This document shows, piece by piece, positions 32,858 through 43,021 of a stretch of 43,021 bases of DNA. The notes below the pieces were generated by a model, which saw nothing but the letters and a program-made list of their open reading frames with translations, was not told the DNA's origin and made no database searches. The number at the start of each line of letters is the position of its first letter. The first letter of the stretch is position 1. This stretch comes from Entamoeba invadens IP1. Its lineage: Eukaryota; Evosea; Mastigamoebida; Endamoebidae. Position numbers and translations under genes: made by a program. The DNA is taken from NCBI RefSeq assembly GCF_000330505.1, contig NW_004191676.1, positions 96,686 to 139,706 of the forward strand. The letters run 5' to 3'.

Positions 32858-35074
32858 ATGTCGAACTCGACATCAACGACAACTCAAAGTCATAGTTCAC
32901 TTCCAGCGCATGTTTTTTCAAGAGCAATAAACATCAATTTTGATGGTGTTGATTTTTTAAAAATCAAGTCCATCATAGAACATAGCAAAGAAATCTCTGT
33001 TGTGAAGCTTGATCAATCACTTTCAAGATTGAAAGAATTAGAAAATACTTTGATGAGCAACATTAAACAGAGTTATTATGACTATAACAACCTTTCAAAT
33101 TATCTATACACAAATTTAGACAGTTCTCTTATTTTATTCAAAGAGAAAATAGAAACCGCTTTGAAGATCATTGACTCTGCAACTATGATAATGTCATTGA
33201 CTGGGCAGTTAAACTCGGTCAATACGCTGATAAAACCGTGTTTGTTATATTTGAAGCAGTGTCGTCATGACAAAAAGACTGGTTATGACCAGTTAATGGA
33301 GTTTTTGATTGACGATAATCTTCCTATACCAGACCAAACCATTACAACATCATTAAATAATACAACGAACAATACTGTAACTGAAATAAGACAAAATGTT
33401 ATTGTAGATAACAACGACGTTGAAGTATTTTTAAACAACACCGTTCAACAAGATGATTTTACTGACACCCAACAACCAGAAGAAGAAATGAGTGAATCAA
33501 GTGTTGATATGGAAGAAATTGATATCACAGCAAATCGAGACAAACAGATAAAAGAATCCCTCAAAGATGAAGACTTTGATTGTACTGGTCTCTGGGATTA
33601 CTCTGAGGAGCACAAAAAGGAAGATATACACAGCGAAGTCATTACCCACCTTCTTCGATTCATGAGGTTGAAACGAAACTTAACAGCTCCAAATCGCAGA
33701 GTTCAAATGTTCCGCCTCTATGAATACATGAAAAAAACTGCACTGGAATCATTTACTTTTGTATCAAGTCTTACTTCTGCATATTCCAAGGATGTATGGA
33801 AAAGGCAGATTGGTCTTGTAGTAAAAGCTCCTGGAAGTTCAGGTAGAAGTCGAGTTTTTTCTGAGGAAGAGAAAAGAAAAACTATTAACTTAATTGAACT
33901 ACGGGAAGACGATAAAGATCCAGCTGGATATCCAGAGTTGCTTTCTTTTGTACTAACAACTTTGGGGAGAGAGGACATTGACCTCAAAATGTTGTACACT
34001 TCCGTGAACAAAATGGCCAAATTATCCACTATAAAAGCGGAGCCAATGGAAGAGGAAAGAGTGGAGGTACAAACAACAGAGATTGTTGCGTATTTTGAGT
34101 TTCTCTCCTAGTACGCCAATGGCATTCCAGTAAGTTTCATATTCAATTGTGATGAATCGGGATTCCAAAGGTGGGTAGATAAAATGACAAGAACGGTCAT
34201 TCTTTTAAATAGACCAAGATCTGGTGTTGTCAATGTACCCATTTGACGCGCAGGAAGTCGAACAACATTGATGGCAGCAATTTGTATGGATGGCACAGCA
34301 CTGAAACCTTTTTTCATTATACCAACAGAAAGTGTTGAGAAGGAGCTTTTGGAATTGGGTTTGACAAACAACAAAGCGTGCCTGAAGTACACAAAAAAGC
34401 GTTCATGACAAATCAACTATTTGAAGAGTGTATCCAAAGTGTTTTTATTCCCGAGTTGCTTGAAAAAAGAAGAAAACATGGTTATAGCGGTATGTCAATT
34501 CTTGTAATGGATGGTTACGGTTCTCATCTTGGAGTAGGCGCTGTAGAAATGTTGACAGAGAATAATGTCAAAATAATACTACCCCCACACTCATCTCATT
34601 TGTTGCAAATGTGTGATGTGGGGATATTTGGAAATCAGAAACGTGCATGTACAACTGATAAATCATTGATGAATGACACATACGGTCACCTTTCCTATAT
34701 ATCTGTACAAATTATGTCGATTGTCAACTCGTGGGAAAGAGTGACCACATCAAAGAATGTGGTGTCTTCCTTTATTGCATGCGGGTTAGTACAGACTACT
34801 TAAAAACTTGAGTACAGTATGTGAAGTGGTGCCATCTTCATGCACGAAGCTGAATTGCTTTTTCGAGCAGCAAGGAATTGACAGATGTATGAATGAGATG
34901 TCAAATGAAGAAGGCGATAGTATCGACAACGTCAAAAAGGAAATATACAAAACTTTAAGAAAAAACGCAAGAGATTGTGCCAACTCGCAATTAGAAACCA
35001 AGTGTGGAATGATTTTGTTTAAAAGGAAAAGAGTTAAATTGCTCCAGTTCAACAAAACAATTGTTTACGAGTGA
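32858..35074 (+). pseudogene. pogo-like transposase pseudogene of pogo-2
   Basis: ATG at 32858. Residues 1-260 are an N-terminal extension (helical, then acidic) not seen in the other two pogo-type copies. A region near 300-345 (SLTSAYSKDVWKRQIG, then GRSRVFSEEEKRK) corresponds to their helix-turn-helix. The core reads FIFNCDESGFQRW (34135 onward), ILVMDGYGSHL and PPHSSHLLQMCDVGIF, with 34 residues between the second and third Asp. Breaks: TAG at 34109-34111, TGA at 34244-34246, a frame change in the A6 run at 34393-34398 and another near 34795. The C-terminal piece ends at 35074. With two stops and two shifts it cannot make a transposase without repair or recoding. Confidence 0.87.
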
Positions 35075-35104
35075 TATTTTGTTTGCTCTTTAGTTTGAAA
35101 AATT

Positions 35105-35139
35105 AACGAGTAAAAGATAATTAAAAACTTTTACTCGTT
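35105..35139 (+). terminator. Hairpin 30 bp after pogo-2 transposase
   Basis: Perfect 12-bp inverted repeat AACGAGTAAAAG / CTTTTACTCGTT around an 11-nt A-rich loop, followed by A/T-rich sequence. It sits in the expected 3' untranslated region. Whether it acts in 3'-end formation, in transposase regulation or is the relic of a small element is unknown. Confidence 0.5.
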
Positions 35140-35853
35140 GAAAATTAAAACTCTTTTTTTTATTTTATGATGATTATTCAAAGTTGTTTTTCGTTAGTTA
35201 AAATGTGTTAATTTACTTTATATGTTAATTATAGTATATGGTAGAATAGTTTTATTGTTAATAATTACACATAATATTATCTATATTATTATAACTTTGA
35301 AACTATACTTATAATTAACCTAAAAAAACTCCAAGGGTTTTACTGATTCTTCAGATAAAAAATACAAGGTCTGTTTATTATCGAATCAACCATTGACTTA
35401 AGTTATAGGAATTGCGCTCTTCAGGTATATACATTTCTTCAATATTCGTTGCAACTATGGTGCTAGAGGTTTGTTTTATGCACATTAACATCCAATTGTT
35501 TATTTTTTCAATTTGTGTGTTTGAAACATTCATTTTAACTAACGTTGTGTTCGTTTAACTTATTATGACATGCATGTTAATTCTACTAAAAGTGTTTGAA
35601 GTGACCACACACACTTGACTGACCCATTTCTTATGTGCGTCATTTTAAAGGGGTTTTTGGATTGCTCTTCTGAAAAGAAGGAAAAGAGAACTAAATAAGT
35701 TAATGATTATTTTCTAAGTTTTTATAATGTTTCAAAAAAAATAATTTAAAATAAAAACAAAATTAAAAACATTTTTGTTGTTTTTACAATGACGGTTATT
35801 GAATATATCGTAGAATGATTCCACACAAAAGAGAATATTCTGGGCGGGACAAC
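35140..35853. other. pogo-2 right internal region
   Basis: Non-coding interior between the hairpin and the right TIR. From about 35320 to 35650 it is less AT-rich than usual spacer but has no ORF longer than a few dozen codons; it may be a remnant. Confidence 0.5.
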
Positions 35854-35887
35854 GTTGGCGACTGGGACAACGTTTTACAACTTACTC
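35854..35887 (-). repeat. pogo-2 right TIR
   Basis: 34-bp perfect inverted match to 30773-30806, bordered on the outside by TA at 35888-35889. The repeated GGGACAACGTT begins just inside it. Confidence 0.92.
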
Positions 35888-36518
35888 TATACAATTTAAC
35901 AAATTTTTATTAGTAATATAAATAATACGAAAATAAACTGTTTTCATAAACAAATAAAAATGGTAATAAAAATTGATTAAATCATATTATCAGATATTCA
36001 AGTTTTTTAAAAAACAAAATAAAAAACACTTAAAAAGTGTGCAAGATTGTGGGTTTGATATAACCAATAAGATTGGTTCAAACCAAAATAAAATAAGAAA
36101 CACAACAAAAATATTGTTGTTGAAATAAAAAATGGATTTCACACAAACTAAAAATACTTAGAGAACCAAATAACATCAAAATATTACAATATAAACCCAT
36201 TGCTTACTATTAATTTTGTTTGTTATTCATCTAACACAATAATAACATTAAATTAATTATCTTATATGGTAAAACAATGCTATAAAACATCAATTTAAGT
36301 CGAGAAAAATGGCAGTTTTGGATACATTATACAATGCGTGACAAAAGAATAATAAATTGTATAGTAATATTAATTAAAAATAAACTATAATATATCACTT
36401 GTGAATAATAAAAACGATAGTAAATTTATTATATATTATTATTGATTATAACAATAATAATATTAAAATCAAACCAAATAAACACCTGCACAACTATAAT
36501 TATATTGAGCCAAGCATA
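35888..36518 (+). repeat. Repeat R, second copy, right part
   Basis: Continues repeat R after the insertion and matches about 2742-3370, about 90% alike by eye near the junction and weaker toward the right end. Confidence 0.87.
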
Positions 36519-36544
36519 AACAGCCTTGATTATGCCATTTCATT

Positions 36545-36860
36545 TCTCATATGCAACTTTCTTTTTCTCATGTCTGTCGTTAATGCCTGAGTACATTAAA
36601 TTCGATCATAGGAGACGATGCTTAAAATAACTGGTTTCTGATATCGACATCGCATTTCATGATTGAGTTGTAAATTGTCTCGTGGATACCTGATGCTTCC
36701 ATACCAAGGAATGATGGCTAGTGGTGTGCTTCTGGACATCTGAATCTCTCGTTTCCAATGGTAATGACTTGACCATTTGATAGTTAATGTGATTTCTAAA
36801 ATTCTAATGATGGGGAAGCCTTCTGCATTTCGTGTTGATGTCAAGAGCAATGTAGTAAAC
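36545..36860 (-). pseudogene. Actin pseudogene fragment
   Basis: Read on the minus strand, three frames together give actin subdomain sequence: YIALDIN near 36855, then MQKAS, then [37 protein letters not shown] and [11 protein letters not shown], and finally GINDRHEK near 36570. This corresponds to roughly residues 215-315 of a ~375-residue actin. Stops and frame changes are scattered (for example a stop after EAHH, where actin has LFQ), and both ends are missing, so it is dead. It abuts the right edge of repeat R and could have been carried there by a transposon or by reverse transcription; the fragment is too short to decide. Confidence 0.9.
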
Positions 36861-37945
36861 ACTAATCTGTGTTTGTAGTTCACAAAATAATTAGTTTATG
36901 TTTTTTATTTTTATTTATAAACATGGAAAACAAGTCTTTTGTTTTTAATTTATTACTATGAATGAAACAAAATTACGTGTACTTTCAGAAAATAACAATA
37001 AAAACACAAGAAAAAATAAAATAATTTGCAACAATTTGTCTTGGATTATTATGTTGGTTAGTAGTGTTTTTATGTGAACTATAAATTCAATTGTAATCAA
37101 TCTCTAATTATTCAACTCTTTTTAATTCTTCTTGTTTTTTTTGTCAAGTATGTTTCTGTTTTTCGATAATTATTTTTATTTTTATATACAACAACATTAT
37201 ATTATCATTTATTCAAATAAATATATTATTTAAATAATTATTGATAGTAGAAGAAAAATATAATCGATACTAAACACAATCAGTTTAAAAAACCAATTTT
37301 CTTAAAACTTTTATCAGTTGTGTTGTTGTATTTATAAAAAATAATATAATTGTTTACTAATATTTTTTTATTATAATTATTATATTAAAGTAGTTGTGTA
37401 TATATTAAAAATACAACAAAAAAGTTGTTTTGTTTATTTTTTATTTAATTTAGAAATTTGAATCATCATTTATTATTTGATAGATTTCAAAAAGTAGCAA
37501 TAGTATATTTTTACAATAATTTGTTTATTATTGTAAATTATTGTATATTAATTTGGATTCAAGACAACAAAAAATATATTTATCCATCAAACATTTGAAA
37601 ATAATTCCACTCAATGAAACATAAAAACAAGCTAATAATCCAATTTTAAATTAGTTTCATTAATAAATATAATCTATAATAACAATAAAAATTAGTTATA
37701 ATTTGTATTATTTTAAAATAAATATAATCCAAAGTATAAATTAAATTTATAATGTTTTTTTTATTAATTTAAATTATTTTTATATAATTCAATAATATTT
37801 AAAAATTTTATTCATTGATCGTTTTTAATAGTAATATTATTATTTATTATATGTATGTAAATCAATGTAATATTATAATATGTTAAATTAAAACAGTATA
37901 TTTCTATCGCAAACATTTTTATCGAATTAAAAAAACATAAACCTT
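36861..37945. other. AT-rich spacer before piggyBac gene
   Basis: No ORF or recognisable repeat. The left end of the piggyBac element should be here or further left, but no TTAACCC-type end was found. Confidence 0.55.
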
Positions 37946-39587
37946 ATGCAAGAAGACGAGATTGTTGGCACATTTAAATGGAAGAAAGAAGGAGAAGCAC
38001 CAAAAAGCTCACGACACGTTAAAGCTTCGCCTGATCCGACTTACTCGTTTGATCCCAAAGGAAGTAATTTAACTGAAGTTGAGTGTTTTAGGTTGTTTTT
38101 TGTGAAGAGATAACAAATAACCTTTTGTTGTTTTCAAATAAAAAAATAGCCAAAGAACATAAGACTGGTGATAACAAACTTTCTAAAACGAGCATCCTGA
38201 GGTACCTAGGAATTCTTCTCAACATGGGAGATCACCATGATGTCATTAATCCCGTGGAAGAGCTTTGGTCAATCGACCACGGAAAATCTATTTATAGAAA
38301 TAGCATGCCACGTGACATGTTTAAATTCATTTCTTCACACATCGAAACTTACGATGTGGGCCAGCCAGATGATGTTTGTGATGATGCATCAGACACTTCA
38401 GATGATGGGGATGTCGAAGAGAAAGAGGAAGTTGATAACGGACCAGAAGGAGAGTATTTCAACTGCGCGGAATATTCAGATCGAGATTTCAGAGATCTCT
38501 CTGAAGAGCAACTCAGGAAAGATGTCAGAATCAAAAGGGGCATCGTTGGTAGTGGAGTTGTTTAAGTCGTCCCTGCAATAACTCCAAATGCACACGACAA
38601 CTTTTCTAAAATTAGAGTGATTTTAGATAAGTTTATTTCTAACCTTGTCAACCAAACCTAGTACAAACCTAGTAATAGTGTTTCGGTTGACGAACATTTG
38701 TGTTCTTATAAAAGGCATATGTAGGCTAAAGTGTTTATTAAGTCTAAGCCTGGACGTTATAATATAAAGTTTTGGGTTTGTTCTATTTTTACCAAATGAG
38801 TTTTATTTATGAAGTCAAAAATGACGAATAGTTATTATTGGTTTGACATGTATGATCAAATTTAATAATTTAATTATTTGTTTATTTGAGTTATTTATAG
38901 TTTTCTGACTCGTAGATGTGTGCTGACTGTGAGACAGGAATGACTCTAAACCTCCAAATGTACTGTGGTAAGTGTGGTGGTAAGGAGGACAATCAGGGCT
39001 TTAGAGTGGTCAGGGACATGGTGCTACCCATGTTATGCCGTGGTAACAAGTTTACCGTTGTGTGTGACAACTTCTTCTGTACGTTAAGGTTGTCACACTA
39101 CCTTGCTTCATGTGGGTGCCAACTTTTGGGAACCATGAGGATTAATAGGAAAGAACTTCCTGACGAAGCCAAGACCATCAAAGGGAGAACTCCCGATACC
39201 ACCATCTTTTTCTCGAAAGGAAAGTGTAAGCTCATCTCTTCCTTCAACGAGAAAAAGAAGCTGGTATTGGTCTTGTCAACCTGCCACGAAAAGAATGAAA
39301 TTGAAGTCGTCGAGCAGGATGTGTTCATTGGCAAAGAAAAAATGACAATACACAAACCCCAGCCCATCCTTGATTACAACCACAAAATGGGTGGGGTTGA
39401 CACTGTGGATCAGATGACTAGGTATTATACGTGTAGACGTCGAACAAACAGGTGGGACATCAGGGATTTATATGATATGATTGATATAGCTGCCTTAAAC
39501 GCGTATAAAACGTACTCAAATTACCACCCTTGCAAACGAGTGGATTTTTTGAACAATATTTCTGGTGCTTTAATGAAAATGAAATGA
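37946..39587 (+). pseudogene. piggyBac transposase pseudogene with intron
   Basis: Starts at 37946 (VGTFKWKKEGEAPKSS); the frame changes in the T6 run 38096-38101, then continues CEEITNNLLLFSNKK, LRYLGILLNMGDHHDV and an acidic stretch to a TAA at 38563-38565. Further stops are TAG at 38659-38661 and 38722-38724. Family motifs: SVDEHLCSYKRHM with a KSKPGRYNIKFW segment (first catalytic Asp), VVCDNFFCT (second) and HKMGGVDTVDQM (third), all in order. Between KFW and MCADCETGMTLNL lies a 140-bp segment (38776-38915) that starts GTTTGT, ends GTAG and contains stops; removing it joins in phase, so it is an intron. The 3' part (38916-39587) is open. A C-terminal cysteine-rich finger, common in the family, is not seen. 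Confidence 0.88.
38776..38915 (+). other. Intron in piggyBac transposase
   Basis: GTTTGTTCTATTT...GACTCGTAG, 140 bp, phase 0; it separates two parts of the conserved catalytic core exactly where the family sequence is contiguous. Confidence 0.82.
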
Positions 39588-42500
39588 TTTTTCTATTTTG
39601 TTTGGTTTTTTATAAAGTAGGAACTGTTTATTTCATTCAATACGTGCTTTTTTATTGAACCTCGAAAAAAATTATCGTGAAATAAAATAAAAATAGGGGT
39701 CATTATACCAGTTTTTTCTTTTTTACTTATGGATAAGTTTTTAAAAACTTGTGTTATAACAACATCGTGATGTCGTTACTCAACACCATAAACAACCGTT
39801 GGTAAAGTATATGCATGAGTATTATGAGTATTATGGTGATAATGGTGTTATAATGGTGTTTGCTGATAATTCTATCAAATTGTAAATTTATTATTACAAA
39901 ACTATAATTTATTAAATTTCCATTTTAATAAATAATATTTTTTATTATATAATATAGTTCAAAATATTTTTTTATTATTTGTTAAGTTTTTTGCTATTTG
40001 TTTTTTTGTTTATAATTTGTATTATCCCTTTATTTTTAATTTAAATTATTTGTTTGTTGCCCAAAAATGCATAATTTAAAAATGCATAAACAGTGAATGC
40101 AAAATAAGCATTTGATTATCATATACAATAACATTTATATGAAAATGATAATATCAAATCAATTTTGCCCTTTGTTTTTGTTTGAAAATGATAAAAAATA
40201 AAATAACAAATAATGAATTCATATCTTGCTTCTTTGACAGTGGCACGACTTGAAACTCAACGGGTGACCATAAAACCTCATGGTGATCAAAGTTTATACA
40301 AACGCGACTATATTGACTGTTTAAGTCATTTTCGATAATTTTTCTCGATTTTGTGATTTTTGATACTTTTGAAAATGTATTTTAGTTATTTTTTGTTTAT
40401 TTTATACTTATGTTCTCTAAGTTTTTTTTTCAAAGTCGGAACAAACAAAAGTGTCTTATCGTCTTATCTTATTTCTATCATAAAAAAATAGCAAAACCCA
40501 ATTTTTTAAATTATTTTATTTTTCAAAGTTTACAAAAAAATCTATTTATTTTCCCTTGTTATTGTTTTTGAGATCAATTCATATTGAAATTTCAAGATAC
40601 CTCAAAGTCTGTTATTTTTTTCTTTTTTTGTTATTTGATGATGTAATTGATTTTGAATAATCTGGACCAGTATGTTTTATGATACAGTTTGGTCTTTGTT
40701 ATATTTTATAATTAATTTTATTATTGTAATAGGTTGTAGACATCTCAATAAATATTTGATCTGACTTTTCCATTGAACTGTGACTTGTTTCTGAAAGGAT
40801 CAAGCAAAAAATGAAAATTTGTTCATCCCAACTTCAACAAAAAATTCACTTTTTTACTATAATTTATAATTTTTTACTATAAAATTTTACTAGAGCCGTC
40901 GTTCCAGGGTGTCTAGCTTTTTTTGAAAAAATTAAAGAAAAAAGGTCACATTTACATTAAAATTGACTAATATTTTTAATTTTTTACAAATTTTGATTTT
41001 TCTCGTCCTTGAAGGGTTAATAATAATAATTTTTATTTTTTGATAATTAATTCATTATCATTAATGAATTAATGATAATGAATTAATATATTCATTAATT
41101 GTTTTTCACAATAATTAACTATAAATTGTTATATAATTAATAAAATTATAATTAACAACCCTTGAATATTATTAATAAATATTTTTTTAAAAAATATAAT
41201 ATTATTTGTCAAGTTGCAAACATCACAAAAAACATTTAATGAACTCAAATAATGGAAGTCTTTTTAAATAATACAACAAAAGGAACTGATATATTACATT
41301 ATTTCGCTCAAATATTAAAAAGACTTTGTAAAGTGATCTGGATTAAATTACACAATAGGAATTATATATATAAACGTTATTTTTAAAAGACATTCTTTAC
41401 AATTTTTTTTCTAATAATTTGGTTTATTTATAGAAAAATTTTAACTTAAAAAAAGCAAACTTTTAAAAAAACAATTACGAGTTTTTTTATTTTTTTAAAC
41501 ATTTTTTGGTTTTTATATAGTATATTTTATCAGCCAAATAAACCACATGATTATTTATTTAAATTATTTAAAAATAAAAATCTATCTTCATTTTAATTCT
41601 CTTGCAATTTCTAGCATGATAAATCTTAATTCAAACAATCAAACATTTCATAATTTTATATGCAAATTAAACATAACACGAAGTTTTCAAACCAGATGTT
41701 GGTTTGTTTTGTATTTATTTTTAAAATTATTGAAAACCCAAAAATATCAATTTTTTATCAATTGCTTAAAATTTAAAATTATTATACAGTTTTGAAAATT
41801 TTCCTAAATCCTAATAGGGAGATGGTCAATTGTGCTTTAATTTATTATATGAATCGTTAAAGTTTAATTAAGTTTGAATATTATTCTTGTTATTAGATAA
41901 AAGTTTGTTTCTTTAGAAACCCCTTTTTTATCATTTAACTATATTTAATTATACTGAAATTATTTTTTATTAGAAAATAATAAGTAGGTTTTTGAATTAT
42001 TTTTGACTGAATTAAACTATTACATATTGTTAAAATTTCTGTGTTTTTTGCAGATTACATAATATTATTTTGTTATTGAAAATATATTGATAATATTATC
42101 AATACTAAATATTGACCCTTCACCCAGTGAAAAGAATTTATCTATTTTTATAGATAAATATTACTCAACAAAAAAACATTTTTTTTATTGAAATTTAAAA
42201 AAAATATATTTTTTGAATTTTTTTGTTTTGAAAATTACTCTTTTTTTCTCCGATTGAAAACATTTTCTCGTTTTTTTCGTTTTAATTAATTATTTATTTA
42301 ATTATTTTACTTTTAATTGTTTCTATTTTACATTTCGTTTTTTTGATATGTATATATTTAATAATAATTTATAACATTGTTAATAATTTACTAAAATTAT
42401 TCATATTGTGGTTTTCGACCATTTCTTAGTTTAAATTGTTTTGTGGTATACATTATATTTGTTCATAAAAGTCTCATCATCGCCATTATTAATAATAGTA

Positions 42501-43021
42501 ATTAATGTATTATTAAATTTTAACAATCTAAATATATAAATTTGGTATAGGTTACCAGAATTGTATAATTAAAAAAATAATAAATTTGTGTTCATATTGA
42601 TATCCAGTGTTATTTGTATTAAAGATTATTGATAAAAAATAATATTAACAAAAATAACAAGTCAAAAACCATTGATTACAAATTAATATCCTGACCATAT
42701 CTTTACTAAAAGTTAATGCTTCATCATTTTTAAAAAGATTTTTAATATCTTTAATGGTCTGTGGATAACTTTAAATAATGCAATCAAAAAAGTACAACAT
42801 GTAAACTCCACAGTCCATAGTGTTAGTCTGTTCATGAACTTTGATAGTTGTAACAGGATATCTCCCTCTTGAATTAAAAAACACTCTTAGTTGCTTTTGT
42901 TTAGCATCTTCATTGGTGGAACCGATATTTTTTTTATTATTGAATTTTATGATCTTTTTAACAATTTCTTCACTTTTTTGAATTTTGATATTAACCGATT
43001 TAGCTATCTCATCTATTAATT
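39588..43021. other. AT-rich gene-free right flank
   Basis: No supported gene. A local microrepeat of ATTATGGTGATAATGG-type words occupies about 39812-39865. A GAAGGGTTAA at 41011-41020 is a candidate piggyBac right end. From about 42760 on, composition rises slightly (for example 42780-42900), but no frame of useful length is present; a gene fragment could begin beyond the window. Confidence 0.5.
41011..41020 (+). repeat. Possible piggyBac right end with TTAA
   Basis: CCTTGAAGGGTTAA reads outward as a short G-run followed by TTAA, the target of piggyBac elements, whose ends often begin TTAACCC. It is 1.4 kb after the transposase stop. No matching left end was found, so this is weak. Confidence 0.25.

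Larger units (their letters stand above)
30773..35887 (+). mobile_element. 5.1-kb pogo-type transposon in repeat R (pogo-2)
   Basis: Perfect 34-bp inverted termini, GAGTAAGTTGTAAAACGTTG and 14 more bases (30773-30806 and 35854-35887), are flanked by TA (30771-30772 and 35888-35889). The flanks join into the uninterrupted repeat R copy at 2594-3370, proving insertion into a TA. At the right end the motif GGGACAACGTT is repeated in tandem. The element carries a pogo-like transposase pseudogene (32858-35074) and, upstream of it, a Tc1-type transposase pseudogene in the same orientation. The 2.1 kb before the pogo gene is unusually long, consistent with a nested Tc1 insertion. Confidence 0.92.

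Noticed and set aside
38125..38565. Stand-alone acidic protein gene
   Set aside because: It is the 5' half of the piggyBac transposase; the catalytic motifs continue after its stop in the same frame.
1..43021. CRISPR arrays, tRNA genes, rRNA genes, bacterial operons
   Set aside because: No regularly spaced identical repeats, no cloverleaf or rRNA-like sequence were recognised, and gene structure with introns is eukaryotic.

Overview
The window looks like genomic DNA of an Entamoeba species, most likely the reptile parasite E. invadens (inference). The reasons are strongly AT-rich intergenic DNA, compact genes with short introns that begin GTTTGT and end TAG, CAG or AAG, an actin fragment and Entamoeba-style small-GTPase regulators, and a dense mix of hAT, pogo, Tc1 and piggyBac DNA transposon remains, which is described for E. 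invadens and E. moshkovskii but scarce in E. histolytica. No tRNA, rRNA, CRISPR array or bacterial-type operon was seen. There is one 100-N assembly gap (29670-29769).

Host genes form two islands. Island 1 (10.8-15.3 kb) has a cysteine-rich RING-like protein (+), a RhoGAP protein with a proline-rich tail (-, four exons) and a three-exon Ser/Pro-rich protein of unknown function (-). Island 2 (21.5-25.9 kb) has a small F0/ubiquitin-like protein ending in a CaaX prenylation box (-), a three-exon helical protein with an acidic stretch (-), a divergent small charged protein (+) and the chaperonin subunit CCT1/TCP-1 alpha (+). The exon structures were rebuilt by reading frames across GTTTGT...AG junctions.

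The rest is transposon-rich or gene-free AT-rich DNA. From left to right: a ~0.78 kb dispersed repeat, uninterrupted (2.6-3.4 kb); a decayed hAT element (3.9-6.9 kb); a TIR-bounded non-autonomous element inside a 75-bp direct repeat (7.2-8.2 kb); a nearly intact pogo-type element with 53-bp TIRs and TA duplications (8.2-10.7 kb); a 147-bp MITE (16.2 kb) sharing its end with a pogo-type element at 26.4-29.7 kb that has ~130-bp TIRs and an intron in its transposase; a second hAT remnant (29.8-30.6 kb); a second copy of the dispersed repeat split by a 5.1 kb pogo-type element (30.8-35.9 kb), which itself contains a Tc1 (DD34E) transposase pseudogene; an actin pseudogene fragment (36.5-36.9 kb); and a piggyBac pseudogene with an intron (37.9-39.6 kb).

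The strongest structural evidence is the pair of empty and filled sites for the 5.1 kb element, which fixes its ends to the base. The most unexpected features are directly repeated motifs inside the termini of all three pogo-type elements, introns in two transposase genes, a lengthened catalytic spacing (D-45-D) in the 8.3 kb transposase, and frameshifts that fall mostly in A or T runs of 6-8.
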